Of a DNA stretch of 24,762 nt, positions 16,678 to 23,902 are shown piece by piece. The stretch is from IMG/VR virus record IMGVR_UViG_3300032323_001472, positions 1 through 24,762 of that record. The stretch is one strand, 5' to 3'. The notes beneath the pieces were generated by a model. It saw nothing but the letters and a program-made list of their open reading frames with translations, did no database searches and had not been told where the DNA came from. The stretch is from a virus. Every line of letters starts with the position of its first letter. Position 1 is the first letter of the stretch. Both the position numbers and the translations under genes were made by a program.

Positions 16678-18789
16678 ATGCCAATGATAGATGGATCATA
16701 TGTTAATCCGTTTTATCGGGAAGTTGATGATTCAGTTCGTTCTGAATTGAATACACGTGCTCGTTATTATGGTGAGCGAGTTAGAAGCACTAGATCAGGT
16801 GCATACGAAAAAGGTATTGCGTTTTCATACCAAAAAAAATCATGGGCAAGAGTAAAATCTATTGATCCCGCTTATACTCTTGGTATGGCTGGATCAAAAA
16901 TAATGAGTAATCGAATCGGTGATCTGACACTTTATAATTCTCAGAGATTTGTTCCTAACAAGGCATTGTTAAAAAGTTTAGAAATTTCAAATGAAGGAAC
17001 TATTGGATCACTATTAAAAGGTAAATTTACTTTTATTCTTTATCCATATATGACATCTTCCGGGTTTGAGATTGGTGTAATAGAACGTGCATTTTTTACT
17101 CCAGGAGCAGAGGTTGAAGTTTCTTGGGGATGGAGTGTTACTGCTAAAAGTAAAGAATGTAATTATGGTAGATTTAATGGTATAATCTATAATTTTAATT
17201 GGAGTCTAAATCCAGACTTGTCAATAACTGCAGATTGCTCAATAGTTTCAGCAGCAACTATTGCTCTTGGACATTCTGGTGATTTGTCCACAAAAAAGGA
17301 TGAGGTTAATGAACCGTCAAAAGTATTAGATAATCCAATTCCTGGACCAAATTTGGCAGCAGTTATTGATAGAGATTTAACAACACCTGGATTTGCTGCA
17401 GTTTCTACATTGGCAGTTGGTCAAGGAATCACGGCTGGTATTCCTGGTGTAGAAGGGAAAGGTTTGCCCACAGTTGGTGGAACGTCTGGTCCATATATTC
17501 CGGAATATTGGGCAATCGGTTTACCTCACCAAGAAGTTGAACCAGAAACAAATGCACCTGCACCTGCTGGAACACCTGGATCTTCTGTGACTAAGGCAAC
17601 TAAACCACCTGCACCCGTTACAAAAACATATTTTTATATTAAATTGGGAGTTGTTGTTAATTTTATAAATGAGTTAATTGATAGATTGGAAGCAACAGGT
17701 GAGGGCAAGAATGATGTAATGGGTAGACTGTTTGAAGTTCAAGTTTGGCAAAATATTACGGCTTATAATCCTGATATAAAATCTGCATATCCTTTCGATG
17801 TTTTCTTTCCAGATGATAGAATGGGAAGTTATGGTCCAACCATAACGCCATATAAAGATATGTTGAGGACCATAACGATTGGGCAAACAATGACAAAAGA
17901 CATAGGGATAGGAAACATATTGTTAGGAACTGACTTTGTAAAAAACACATATAAAAATTTCGTAGAAGAAAATTCAGCAAATGTTCCTTTCAAAAATATA
18001 TCTTCATTTTTTGAAGATATTGTAAAAAAAATAAATGAAGCGGCGGGTGATGCCTACCAATTATCACTTATTCAAATGGAAAGGCCAGACGTAGGATTTC
18101 CAAATCCAAATAAGCCGGGCCTTGCTATGTCTAGATCAAATAGATCTATTTTATCAATAGAAGATTCGCTATTGAGTGAAACTGCTACCAAGAATGTAGT
18201 ACCATATGAGTTTAGAGTTGATATATTTAAACCGTTAATAAAAAATGCACAAATTTCATGTAAACCACCGGCTGCTATGGCAACTGCCGCATATGCAAGT
18301 GCAAGGGGAACCTCTAAGAAAGCATCTGGAATGAAACCGAATAATGCATTGGTTGATGTTACACCAACAAAAGATAAAGACGTTGGTGCATTTAATACAG
18401 AAAAAACCGGTAATGCCGACGGAACAGGAACCACTGGTGTTTTAGGTGATATTATTGCAAAAGCAAATGCAGGTGCTTCGAGTGGATTTAATAATAGTTG
18501 GTCTGAACAAATGCGTGGTTCATTAGCTGCACTGAAAAAAAATACAACAGATAGACCGAATAACTCTGGACATTGGTTAAATGCTGCTGCATATCCGATA
18601 GATTTTACAATAACAATAGACGGTATAAATGGTTTTAAATTTGGCGATACTATTGCAACGACTGCTATACCAAAGAGATATAATACTGTATATGAAATGG
18701 TATTTACAGTAACTAAAATATCACACAAAATAGATGAAAGTGGTTGGGAAACTACATTAAATACAAAATCAAGAATAAAAATGGGGTAA
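16678..18789 (+). CDS. Baseplate hub-like structural protein
   Basis: A 703-residue protein immediately downstream of the LysM protein, with a strong ribosome site (AAAGGTG) that lies in the end of the upstream gene. The N-terminal part carries DLTLYNSQRFVPNKALLKSL, then ISNEGTIGSLLKGKFTF and EVEVSWGWS, a pattern I associate with hub proteins of T4-related and other large phages, where it builds a tube-like beta domain. A Pro/Ala/Thr-rich linker (about residues 285-315) separates it from a helical middle region (FYIKLGVVVNFINELIDRL). A long loop rich in Thr, Gly and Lys follows at about 540-600. The C-terminal domain ends FTVTKISHKIDESGWETTLN, typical of proteins that close the hub. No lysozyme motif is seen. 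Hub assignment rests on pattern and position, not on a certain homologue. Confidence 0.62.
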   Translation: MPMIDGSYVNPFYREVDDSVRSELNTRARYYGERVRSTRSGAYEKGIAFSYQKKSWARVKSIDPAYTLGMAGSKIMSNRIGDLTLYNSQRFVPNKALLKSLEISNEGTIGSLLKGKFTFILYPYMTSSGFEIGVIERAFFTPGAEVEVSWGWSVTAKSKECNYGRFNGIIYNFNWSLNPDLSITADCSIVSAATIALGHSGDLSTKKDEVNEPSKVLDNPIPGPNLAAVIDRDLTTPGFAAVSTLAVGQGITAGIPGVEGKGLPTVGGTSGPYIPEYWAIGLPHQEVEPETNAPAPAGTPGSSVTKATKPPAPVTKTYFYIKLGVVVNFINELIDRLEATGEGKNDVMGRLFEVQVWQNITAYNPDIKSAYPFDVFFPDDRMGSYGPTITPYKDMLRTITIGQTMTKDIGIGNILLGTDFVKNTYKNFVEENSANVPFKNISSFFEDIVKKINEAAGDAYQLSLIQMERPDVGFPNPNKPGLAMSRSNRSILSIEDSLLSETATKNVVPYEFRVDIFKPLIKNAQISCKPPAAMATAAYASARGTSKKASGMKPNNALVDVTPTKDKDVGAFNTEKTGNADGTGTTGVLGDIIAKANAGASSGFNNSWSEQMRGSLAALKKNTTDRPNNSGHWLNAAAYPIDFTITIDGINGFKFGDTIATTAIPKRYNTVYEMVFTVTKISHKIDESGWETTLNTKSRIKMG

Positions 18790-18801
18790 AGGTATTATCA
18801 T

Positions 18802-19467
18802 ATGCTAGAAGTTCGTAAGAAAATATATTATCAAGAATCCGAAATACGTAGAAATTTATTCACTTATGGAAAAGAATGGATGACTATGATTGATTGGAAA
18901 GAATATATTGGTCCATACCATGCATATGAGACGGGAGAAGTATACACGGAGTCTGATTGGAATGGTACTAAATCAAAAAGATTGGTGCCTTACAAAGATA
19001 GAAGTCCATCTTATTTCAAATATATCGATTTAGTTCAATACAAGAAAGTTTCACCCAAACAAAAAAAGATAGCATCTACTCGTTTGCATATGAGTGGATA
19101 TATTGCACCAATTCCTGTTTTAAGAAAACCAACCGAAGATGAATTGAGAATGGGTAAAATGACACGATACTTTGTTTACAAAAGAAACGAACCTGATAAG
19201 TTTTGTGTTGAAGTAGATGATGATCAAATGAGTTCATTCAATTTAGACTTCACTGGAATAAATCAATATCTATATGCAATGATTGAGATGCCTTGGAGAT
19301 TGACTGGTCCAGAGTTTGATGAATTTGATGAAAATGGCTATCTCACACGATATGGTGTTGTTGATACAAATAACAGAATTATTTTGAAAATGTCAAAAAA
19401 AATTCGTATATTGAAGGAGGTTTTAAGAAACCCTCGTGAATTAACAATATACGATGATTTTATTTAA
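18802..19467 (+). CDS. Unrecognised baseplate-region protein
   Basis: A 221-residue protein, 12 bases after the hub-like gene, with AAAGG 10 bases before its ATG. I do not recognise the family with certainty. A segment EYIGPYHAYETGEVYTESDW followed within ten residues by LVPY resembles a motif I recall in small proteins beside hub genes of marine T4-like phages; I cannot confirm this. The rest is rich in Tyr, Lys, Asp and Glu, with a basic C-terminus (KKIRILKEVLRNPRELTIYD). There is no signal peptide, membrane segment or cysteine cluster. Tight spacing to the hub-like gene suggests one transcript and a structural or assembly role. The function is unknown. Confidence 0.8.
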   Translation: MLEVRKKIYYQESEIRRNLFTYGKEWMTMIDWKEYIGPYHAYETGEVYTESDWNGTKSKRLVPYKDRSPSYFKYIDLVQYKKVSPKQKKIASTRLHMSGYIAPIPVLRKPTEDELRMGKMTRYFVYKRNEPDKFCVEVDDDQMSSFNLDFTGINQYLYAMIEMPWRLTGPEFDEFDENGYLTRYGVVDTNNRIILKMSKKIRILKEVLRNPRELTIYDDFI

Positions 19468-19483
19468 CATTTCAGAATAACAT

Positions 19484-20695
19484 ATGTTTCAAGACAAACC
19501 GTGCGTTTGTGTGCCAATCACAAGTAATGCTAACAAGCATCAATCCGAAGTTTCGATAGTAGGTCTTTATCTATCATTCGGTAATGATGAAGAACGATAT
19601 ATCAATTTCACACATCCAGATGAAATTGATACCGATGTAATCCTACAAGAAATACAACTGCATCCAAAATCACTCGTTTTTAATAAAAAGGTATTAGTGA
19701 ATAATGATTTTAATTATGGTTTTGATATAAATTCATACTTACATTATTATGGACATCCTCACATCAGCCTACATGAATTTTATTCAAAAGGTATGGAGTA
19801 TCTTGCTAATAAGTTCTACAATATAGAAGATTTAGGTCATGTGATACCATTAACAAATCAATTAGAATGGGCAAGAGGTATTGCAAAATATGTATTGAGA
19901 TTAAAACCATTTGAGTTCAAAAAAGAAAAATGTGTAAACTATTGTAATGATTTCATAGAAGTATTCCATGAGATAGAAAAAAATCATATTGTTGTTGGTG
20001 ATGAAATAAAAAAACAAAATTATATGTGGTATACAGCAACGAGCAGACCAAGTAATGCTTGGGGTGGATTTAATTTTTCCGCTATGAATAAGAAAGATGG
20101 AACTCGTGATAAAATTCGTTCAAGATTTGAAGGTGGTAAGATTGTTCAATTTGATTACGATGCGTTTCATATAAAGTTGTTGGCAAAGATATTGGATTAT
20201 CAATTCGACTATCATCCATACGAACAGATACGGGATGAATTAGGAATTGACATGGATTATGACCAATTCAAAGGAAAGGTGTTTCAAAACATTTACGGAA
20301 CAATAACTTCTGAATTTATGAATCATCCGTTTTTTCAAACAGTTCAATCAATGATTGATACGATGTATGAACAATATCAATCGGAAGGTGTAGTTAAATC
20401 TTGGTTTTATGAAAAACTATTTCGTGATATACAAGATGCAACACCGAATAAAGTATTTAACTATGTGTTGCAATCATTAGAAACAGAATACAATGTTCGT
20501 AAGATAAAAACTATTTTACCACATTTGAAAGGTAAACAATCGGTATTTATGATGTATCTATATGATGCTTTTATTTTTGATATTCATCCAGATGAAATGG
20601 ATTTGATAGATATTCTTCATCGTGCTTTCGAGACTGATAATATGTCAGTAAAAATTTATACCGGTGACAGTTTTGGTAGTATTCTACAAATTTAA
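19484..20695 (+). CDS. Divergent family-A DNA polymerase-like protein
   Basis: A 403-residue protein with the landmarks of the PolA palm domain in order. TATSRPSN (about 184-191) matches the T-x-TGR-x-S motif. FDYDAFHIKLLA places the motif A aspartate at D224. FKGKVFQNIYG gives K263 and Y271 with the spacing of the O-helix Lys and Tyr. YLYDAFIFDIHPDE aligns with the Pol I motif C, VHDE-x-VFEVH, with D361 as the second metal aspartate. Departures are notable: the motif A Glu is His (H229), its Arg is Lys, the O-helix Arg is missing and the motif C Glu is Ala. The first 180 residues may be a decayed 3'-5' exonuclease fold, but no D-x-E was found. It is much shorter than Pol I (928) or T7 polymerase (704). 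No Shine-Dalgarno site precedes ATG 19484. The activity is uncertain. Confidence 0.7.
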   Translation: MFQDKPCVCVPITSNANKHQSEVSIVGLYLSFGNDEERYINFTHPDEIDTDVILQEIQLHPKSLVFNKKVLVNNDFNYGFDINSYLHYYGHPHISLHEFYSKGMEYLANKFYNIEDLGHVIPLTNQLEWARGIAKYVLRLKPFEFKKEKCVNYCNDFIEVFHEIEKNHIVVGDEIKKQNYMWYTATSRPSNAWGGFNFSAMNKKDGTRDKIRSRFEGGKIVQFDYDAFHIKLLAKILDYQFDYHPYEQIRDELGIDMDYDQFKGKVFQNIYGTITSEFMNHPFFQTVQSMIDTMYEQYQSEGVVKSWFYEKLFRDIQDATPNKVFNYVLQSLETEYNVRKIKTILPHLKGKQSVFMMYLYDAFIFDIHPDEMDLIDILHRAFETDNMSVKIYTGDSFGSILQI

Positions 20696-20698
20696 TAC

Positions 20699-20707
20699 AT
20701 ATTTATA
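20699..20707 (+). promoter_or_regulatory. ATATTTATA motif, putative late promoter element
   Basis: The recurring motif lies 3 bases after the stop of the PolA-like gene and 37 bases before the TTG proposed as the start of the next gene. No terminator is visible here. Confidence 0.42.
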
Positions 20708-20744
20708 TTAAGTATGAATATTGATAAAAAATGAGAGAGAGGTA

Positions 20745-21137
20745 TTGAAGACACAACTAGTATGTACTTTTACACGAAAACATCAAGTCAATGATGTATT
20801 AAATGATATTGCAAATACTTTTTCAATATTAAATGATAAAGTTTTTCATTTCAAATCGTTTGACACACGTGAAGATACATTGTTATCCTACAATGTAATA
20901 ATGGACACTTATAAGAAATTTTTACCAAATTCAATAATGGTTCATCAGAAAAAAGAAACTAATACAATATACACTATAAATGCTCTAAATGAACTGATAA
21001 TGAACTTAAACAATGGTGTGCTAGATAAAACCTATCCGATTGAATGGGAACGGTATAAAAACTGTGCATTATTGAAAAATAAAGAAGGGTTTAGGGTAGT
21101 CAAGATTTTTTTAGTGAAGGTTCACACTTTACAATAA
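20745..21137 (+). CDS. Unrecognised protein with uncertain start
   Basis: About 130 residues from TTG 20745; the frame stays open back to another TTG at 20721. I do not recognise the family. The body begins with a coherent strand (LVCTFTRKHQV) and includes FHFKSFDTREDTLLSY, an MVHQKKETNTIYTINALNEL segment and a C-terminal strand FRVVKIFLVKVHTL, giving a mixed alpha/beta small domain. No ATG lies near the apparent N-terminus. GAGG stands only 2 bases before TTG 20745, which is closer than normal for a ribosome site. An ATG at 20714 would join the same frame if one A were missing from the six-A run 20726-20731, so an assembly error or slippage is possible. The start is therefore tentative. Downstream is a 39-base gap with another promoter-like motif. 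Confidence 0.65.
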   Translation: MKTQLVCTFTRKHQVNDVLNDIANTFSILNDKVFHFKSFDTREDTLLSYNVIMDTYKKFLPNSIMVHQKKETNTIYTINALNELIMNLNNGVLDKTYPIEWERYKNCALLKNKEGFRVVKIFLVKVHTLQ

Positions 21138-21141
21138 TTCT

Positions 21142-21150
21142 ATATTTATA
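21142..21150 (+). promoter_or_regulatory. ATATTTATA motif, putative late promoter element
   Basis: The recurring motif lies 26 bases before the first of four tightly spaced tagged genes. It probably heads the operon 21177-23725, which ends at the hairpin at 23754. Confidence 0.48.
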
Positions 21151-21176
21151 GGAATGAAACTATACGGAAATTCATT

Positions 21177-21503
21177 ATGAAGAAAATAAAACTAAAAAGT
21201 ATAATAGATGAAGTTACTGTTAGAGTAATAAATACATTGAAAGAAAGATACTCGATAAATGAGGGTAGTGGATTCGATACTATATTTGATAGTCTAAAAC
21301 AAAAATTGAAAAATATATCAATGTTACCAGATAATGTGATAGATGTATCACAATATAAGGAACACGAAGTTATAAACGCATTAAAGGATATAGGTTACGT
21401 CTATAAAAAGCCGATGGGTGGTAAGTTACACTTTTTTAATAAAAAAACAAGTATAAGCATATATCTGATTCAAAATGAATTAAAAATAACACTTCTTCCG
21501 TGA
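21177..21503 (+). CDS. Small protein with putative capsid-targeting N-terminus (I)
   Basis: A 108-residue protein, first of four consecutive genes with similar N-terminal tags. Residues 1-29 are basic and amphipathic-helical and end in SINE before Gly30. I-N-E fits the [L/I]-x-E cleavage signal of T4 gp21-type prohead proteases; IIDE12 is a second candidate. The predicted mature part (about 79 residues) has a helix, then EVINALKDIGYVYKKPMGGK, a beta hairpin and KTSISIYLIQNELKITLL. This resembles a compact alpha/beta domain; a HicA-like double-stranded-RNA-binding fold is conceivable but not supported by any diagnostic residue. The Shine-Dalgarno is weak (GGA, 9 bases before ATG). The next gene starts 7 bases after its stop. 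Packaging into the head is an inference from the tag. Confidence 0.75.
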   Translation: MKKIKLKSIIDEVTVRVINTLKERYSINEGSGFDTIFDSLKQKLKNISMLPDNVIDVSQYKEHEVINALKDIGYVYKKPMGGKLHFFNKKTSISIYLIQNELKITLLP

Positions 21504-21510
21504 GAACTTT

Positions 21511-22113
21511 ATGAAAAATAAAAAGAAAAAACTACAAGAATCCATTAGTGAAACGGCCATTAGTCCTTTGAGCTACATAGTTTTCATTGACGCTGGTAAT
21601 GTTATTGGCGGAAAGAGTGGTTATTTAAAGATACTATTTCAAAACGAAACCACGAATACCATAACATCATGGTTTAGAAATATGGTAAAAGATGACAATT
21701 ATAAGAAAAATAAAGACAAGTTGATTGCTATAGCTTCAAGATTTTCAAATATACCATCTTTGAAAGTATTGTTCACATCACTTTCTAAACTAAAATCTTC
21801 TTCATTCTCACAAGAAGAAAGAGAACAACAAGAGGCAGATATTCAAAGTTTGATTCAAAAAGTAAGTGTATTTATAAAAAGAAGATTAACCGAAGATGAC
21901 GATATTATTTTGAAAGAACTTTTATCCGATATAAATGCAGTTGGTGAAAATATATTGAATAAAATAGATTCTGAAATAGAATCCAATGAAATAAAATCTG
22001 ATGATGCAGAGAAAACTCCAAAAAAAGAAGTTAAGGTAAATGAACGTATTAAAAATAAACTACGTAAAAAGATAAAAGAGATTATTAGAACTCATTTGCT
22101 TAATAATAGATGA
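21511..22113 (+). CDS. Small protein with putative capsid-targeting N-terminus (II)
   Basis: A 200-residue protein of unknown family, second in the tagged cluster. Its N-terminus is very basic and ends KKLQE at Glu10 before Ser11, a short L-x-E prohead-protease-like site comparable in length to the ten-residue leaders of T4 internal proteins. The body begins with a hydrophobic strand (SYIVFIDAGNVIGG), then a helical, Lys/Ser/Glu-rich region with QEEREQQEADIQSLIQKV, and ends in an extended basic helix (ERIKNKLRKKIKEIIRTHLL), which could bind nucleic acid. There are no cysteines and no catalytic motif I can name. The ribosome site is weak (GAGA). It starts 7 bases after the previous stop and is followed after 9 bases by the third member. 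Confidence 0.75.
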   Translation: MKNKKKKLQESISETAISPLSYIVFIDAGNVIGGKSGYLKILFQNETTNTITSWFRNMVKDDNYKKNKDKLIAIASRFSNIPSLKVLFTSLSKLKSSSFSQEEREQQEADIQSLIQKVSVFIKRRLTEDDDIILKELLSDINAVGENILNKIDSEIESNEIKSDDAEKTPKKEVKVNERIKNKLRKKIKEIIRTHLLNNR

Positions 22114-22122
22114 TGTGACAAA

Positions 22123-22971
22123 ATGAAAACAAATGGATTATTGCTAAAAAATCTTCTGTATCAAGTTAGATCAAAATTAAATGAAGACAAATCAGAAGCT
22201 GAATTGAAACGAATTTTAAAAAAAGACTATGTTAGTTTTGTAAATGACTTAGGTGATTTCATCAAAGATCCTAAATTTGTAGATGCAATAAAATCTCTTT
22301 CAAGTAATATTCCAGTTAAAACAAGCAATATTGATGTTGCTTGTAAAGATTTGAAACCGAGTCAAAATGAAGTTGTTTTAGCTAACTCTTTGAGTTATCC
22401 GATGAAAGATCCATCAGGAGTAGATGCGGCTCTGAGTGGTGGACCAGTTTCTCCTGGAGGAAGACTCGTTGTTACTGGTGGTGATGGTAAATTTATAATT
22501 GACGGACATCACAGATGGTCACAGGTGTATTGTATAAATCCTGAAGCTAAGATAAAATGCAAAGATTTGCCCGATATAAAAAATCCTATGAAGGCATTAA
22601 AGGCAACACAATTAGGAATAGGTGCGGAACTGGGAACTATTCCAAAGGCAGAAGGTGGTGGTGTTAATTTATTTGAAATAGGTGAAAATCAATTAAAAAA
22701 ATATGTAATAGAGAATATACAAGACTCTGTTATAGAAGTTTTTAAAAAACACGATAAAGGTAACAACGCAGAATCAGTTGCAGACTATATTTGGGATAAT
22801 GTTAAAAAATTACAAGTTGATAATACTCCAGTAGATGATGCACCAGTTCGTAATGTTATGCCACAGACGGATGATGCACCGCAATGGGTTGATAATACAT
22901 TTAACGTTGAAAAAATACCAGAGACAGTTATACATAGATTAAAACAGTTGGTTAAATACAATAATAAATAA
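22123..22971 (+). CDS. ParB/sulfiredoxin-like domain protein with putative capsid-targeting N-terminus (III)
   Basis: A 282-residue protein, third in the tagged cluster. The N-terminal helix (LLLKNLLYQVRSKLNE) ends in L-N-E21, a prohead-protease-like site. The central region has GGPVSPGGRLVVTGGDGK, then FIIDGHHRW with D127-W132, matching the DGHHR(W/Y) signature of the ParB/sulfiredoxin superfamily, whose members bind or hydrolyse nucleotides or cut DNA. Upstream, LKPSQNEVVLANSLSYPM could supply the helix and strand that precede the signature in that fold. The C-terminal 90 residues are acidic and Asp/Asn/Pro-rich with a final basic helix (VIHRLKQLVKYNN). The start ATG 22123 has no clear Shine-Dalgarno. 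Domain assignment good; enzymatic activity and delivery into the host are inferences. Confidence 0.72.
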   Translation: MKTNGLLLKNLLYQVRSKLNEDKSEAELKRILKKDYVSFVNDLGDFIKDPKFVDAIKSLSSNIPVKTSNIDVACKDLKPSQNEVVLANSLSYPMKDPSGVDAALSGGPVSPGGRLVVTGGDGKFIIDGHHRWSQVYCINPEAKIKCKDLPDIKNPMKALKATQLGIGAELGTIPKAEGGGVNLFEIGENQLKKYVIENIQDSVIEVFKKHDKGNNAESVADYIWDNVKKLQVDNTPVDDAPVRNVMPQTDDAPQWVDNTFNVEKIPETVIHRLKQLVKYNNK

Positions 22972-22984
22972 TGTAGGAGTTTTT

Positions 22985-23725
22985 ATGAAAAAGAAAATTG
23001 TGGTAAAGGATTTGGTTGAAGAAAATCGAAAATTACAAGATACATTCAAAAAAAGATTGAATGAGGGGTTTTTTGACAATGTATTGAAGAAAGTGGGTAT
23101 GGGTGAACCGGAACAAGTGAAACAGAAAAAAGTTTCAACTATGACTCCGAAAGAAAAAGAATTGTATGATAAGGCAAAGGCAGCCGCTGGAACTGCTGCG
23201 GAAGATGCTGCTTGGGCAGAATATGAGGCGGAAAGATATGGTGGTGGGGATAAATCACCTGTTCTTGGAAAACAAGATACACCTATGGCACAAGAACTTC
23301 AAAAGAAAACAGTTGAAGACTTGGCAAAAGATATGAAACTTGAATTTTCAAAGATTAAAATGAATTATGACGGAACAATAGACTACAATGGAACGTTTGA
23401 ATTTGATCCAACGATTCATTTAGATGATAAAAATGGTTTATTATTACCTATGAATAAGGTTAGTGTTTTGGCATTTTCACCAAATACAAAAGGTAATCCT
23501 TGGGAATTACATAAAGGTATGCCTCAAAAGGCAGACCAAATTAGTTATAAAGCCAATGATGGTGAACATACGTGGTTCAATAGTATTGGTAGAGATAAAC
23601 TTGCTGACATGATTAGGAAAAATTTGAATCCTCCTGGTAAGATTGAAATTCCATATAAATTTGATTATGAAATCAAAACACCAGCTGGTCGTTCTGATGA
23701 TTACGATGATTACATGACAAGGTGA
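22985..23725 (+). CDS. Protein with putative capsid-targeting N-terminus (IV)
   Basis: A 246-residue protein, last of the tagged cluster, with the best ribosome site of the four (GTAGGAG, 6 bases before ATG). The N-terminus is basic and helical and ends KKRLNE27 before GFFDN; L-N-E followed by Gly fits a prohead-protease cut site. Residues 50-80 are Ala/Glu/Lys-rich helix (KAKAAAGTAAEDAAWAEYEA). The C-terminal half is a beta-rich domain with KMNYDGTIDYNGTFEFDPTI, a PWELHKGMPQKAD loop and a terminal strand ending YDDYMTR. I do not recognise the family. It has no cysteine or membrane segment. Transcription probably ends at the UUCG hairpin 28 bases downstream. A virion-internal role is inferred from the tag and cluster. 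Confidence 0.75.
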   Translation: MKKKIVVKDLVEENRKLQDTFKKRLNEGFFDNVLKKVGMGEPEQVKQKKVSTMTPKEKELYDKAKAAAGTAAEDAAWAEYEAERYGGGDKSPVLGKQDTPMAQELQKKTVEDLAKDMKLEFSKIKMNYDGTIDYNGTFEFDPTIHLDDKNGLLLPMNKVSVLAFSPNTKGNPWELHKGMPQKADQISYKANDGEHTWFNSIGRDKLADMIRKNLNPPGKIEIPYKFDYEIKTPAGRSDDYDDYMTR

Positions 23726-23753
23726 TACATCGCCAACTAAAAAAAATGATAAA

Positions 23754-23777
23754 ATGGGAAATCTTCGGATTTCCCAT
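23754..23777 (+). terminator. UUCG tetraloop hairpin terminator
   Basis: A perfect 10-bp stem (ATGGGAAATC with GATTTCCCAT) is capped by TTCG, an exceptionally stable loop in RNA. It closes the tagged-gene cluster. The T-rich tail is interrupted (ATTTATTTATA). Confidence 0.87.
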
Positions 23778-23788
23778 ATTTATTTATA
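23776..23788 (+). promoter_or_regulatory. ATATTTATTTATA, extended motif
   Basis: A variant of the recurring motif with an extra TTTA, overlapping the last two bases of the terminator stem. It is 114 bases from the gp32 start, much farther than the other copies, so it may not drive gp32. Confidence 0.3.
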
Positions 23789-23799
23789 GAAAAAATTGC

Positions 23800-23828
23800 T
23801 TGCTTATTAAACATTAAATTCGTATATT
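23800..23828 (+). promoter_or_regulatory. Possible host sigma-type promoter for gp32
   Basis: TTGCTT (23800-23805) and TATATT (23823-23828) are separated by 17 bases, about 74 bases before gp32. The -35 match is only partial (TTG). A separate early promoter would make sense because gp32 is needed for replication. In AT-rich DNA such matches arise by chance. Confidence 0.3.
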
Positions 23829-23902
23829 AGTATTGTCCTATTAGAACTGACATTCTTTTAGTAACAGTTAATCATTATTCATTACACATTTGGAGAAACA
23901 GC

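Noticed and set aside
18072-18728. Antisense ORF of 218 codons inside the hub-like gene
   Set aside because: It lies opposite a well-supported protein, has no ribosome site or promoter context, and its composition mirrors the codon pattern of the sense strand.
20695-20760. tRNA or small structured RNA in the gap after the PolA-like gene
   Set aside because: The gap is short and AT-rich, with no cloverleaf arms or stable stem.
21177-21503. HicA-type toxin
   Set aside because: Only a loose alpha/beta resemblance in the C-terminal half; no clear catalytic His context and no antitoxin gene beside it.
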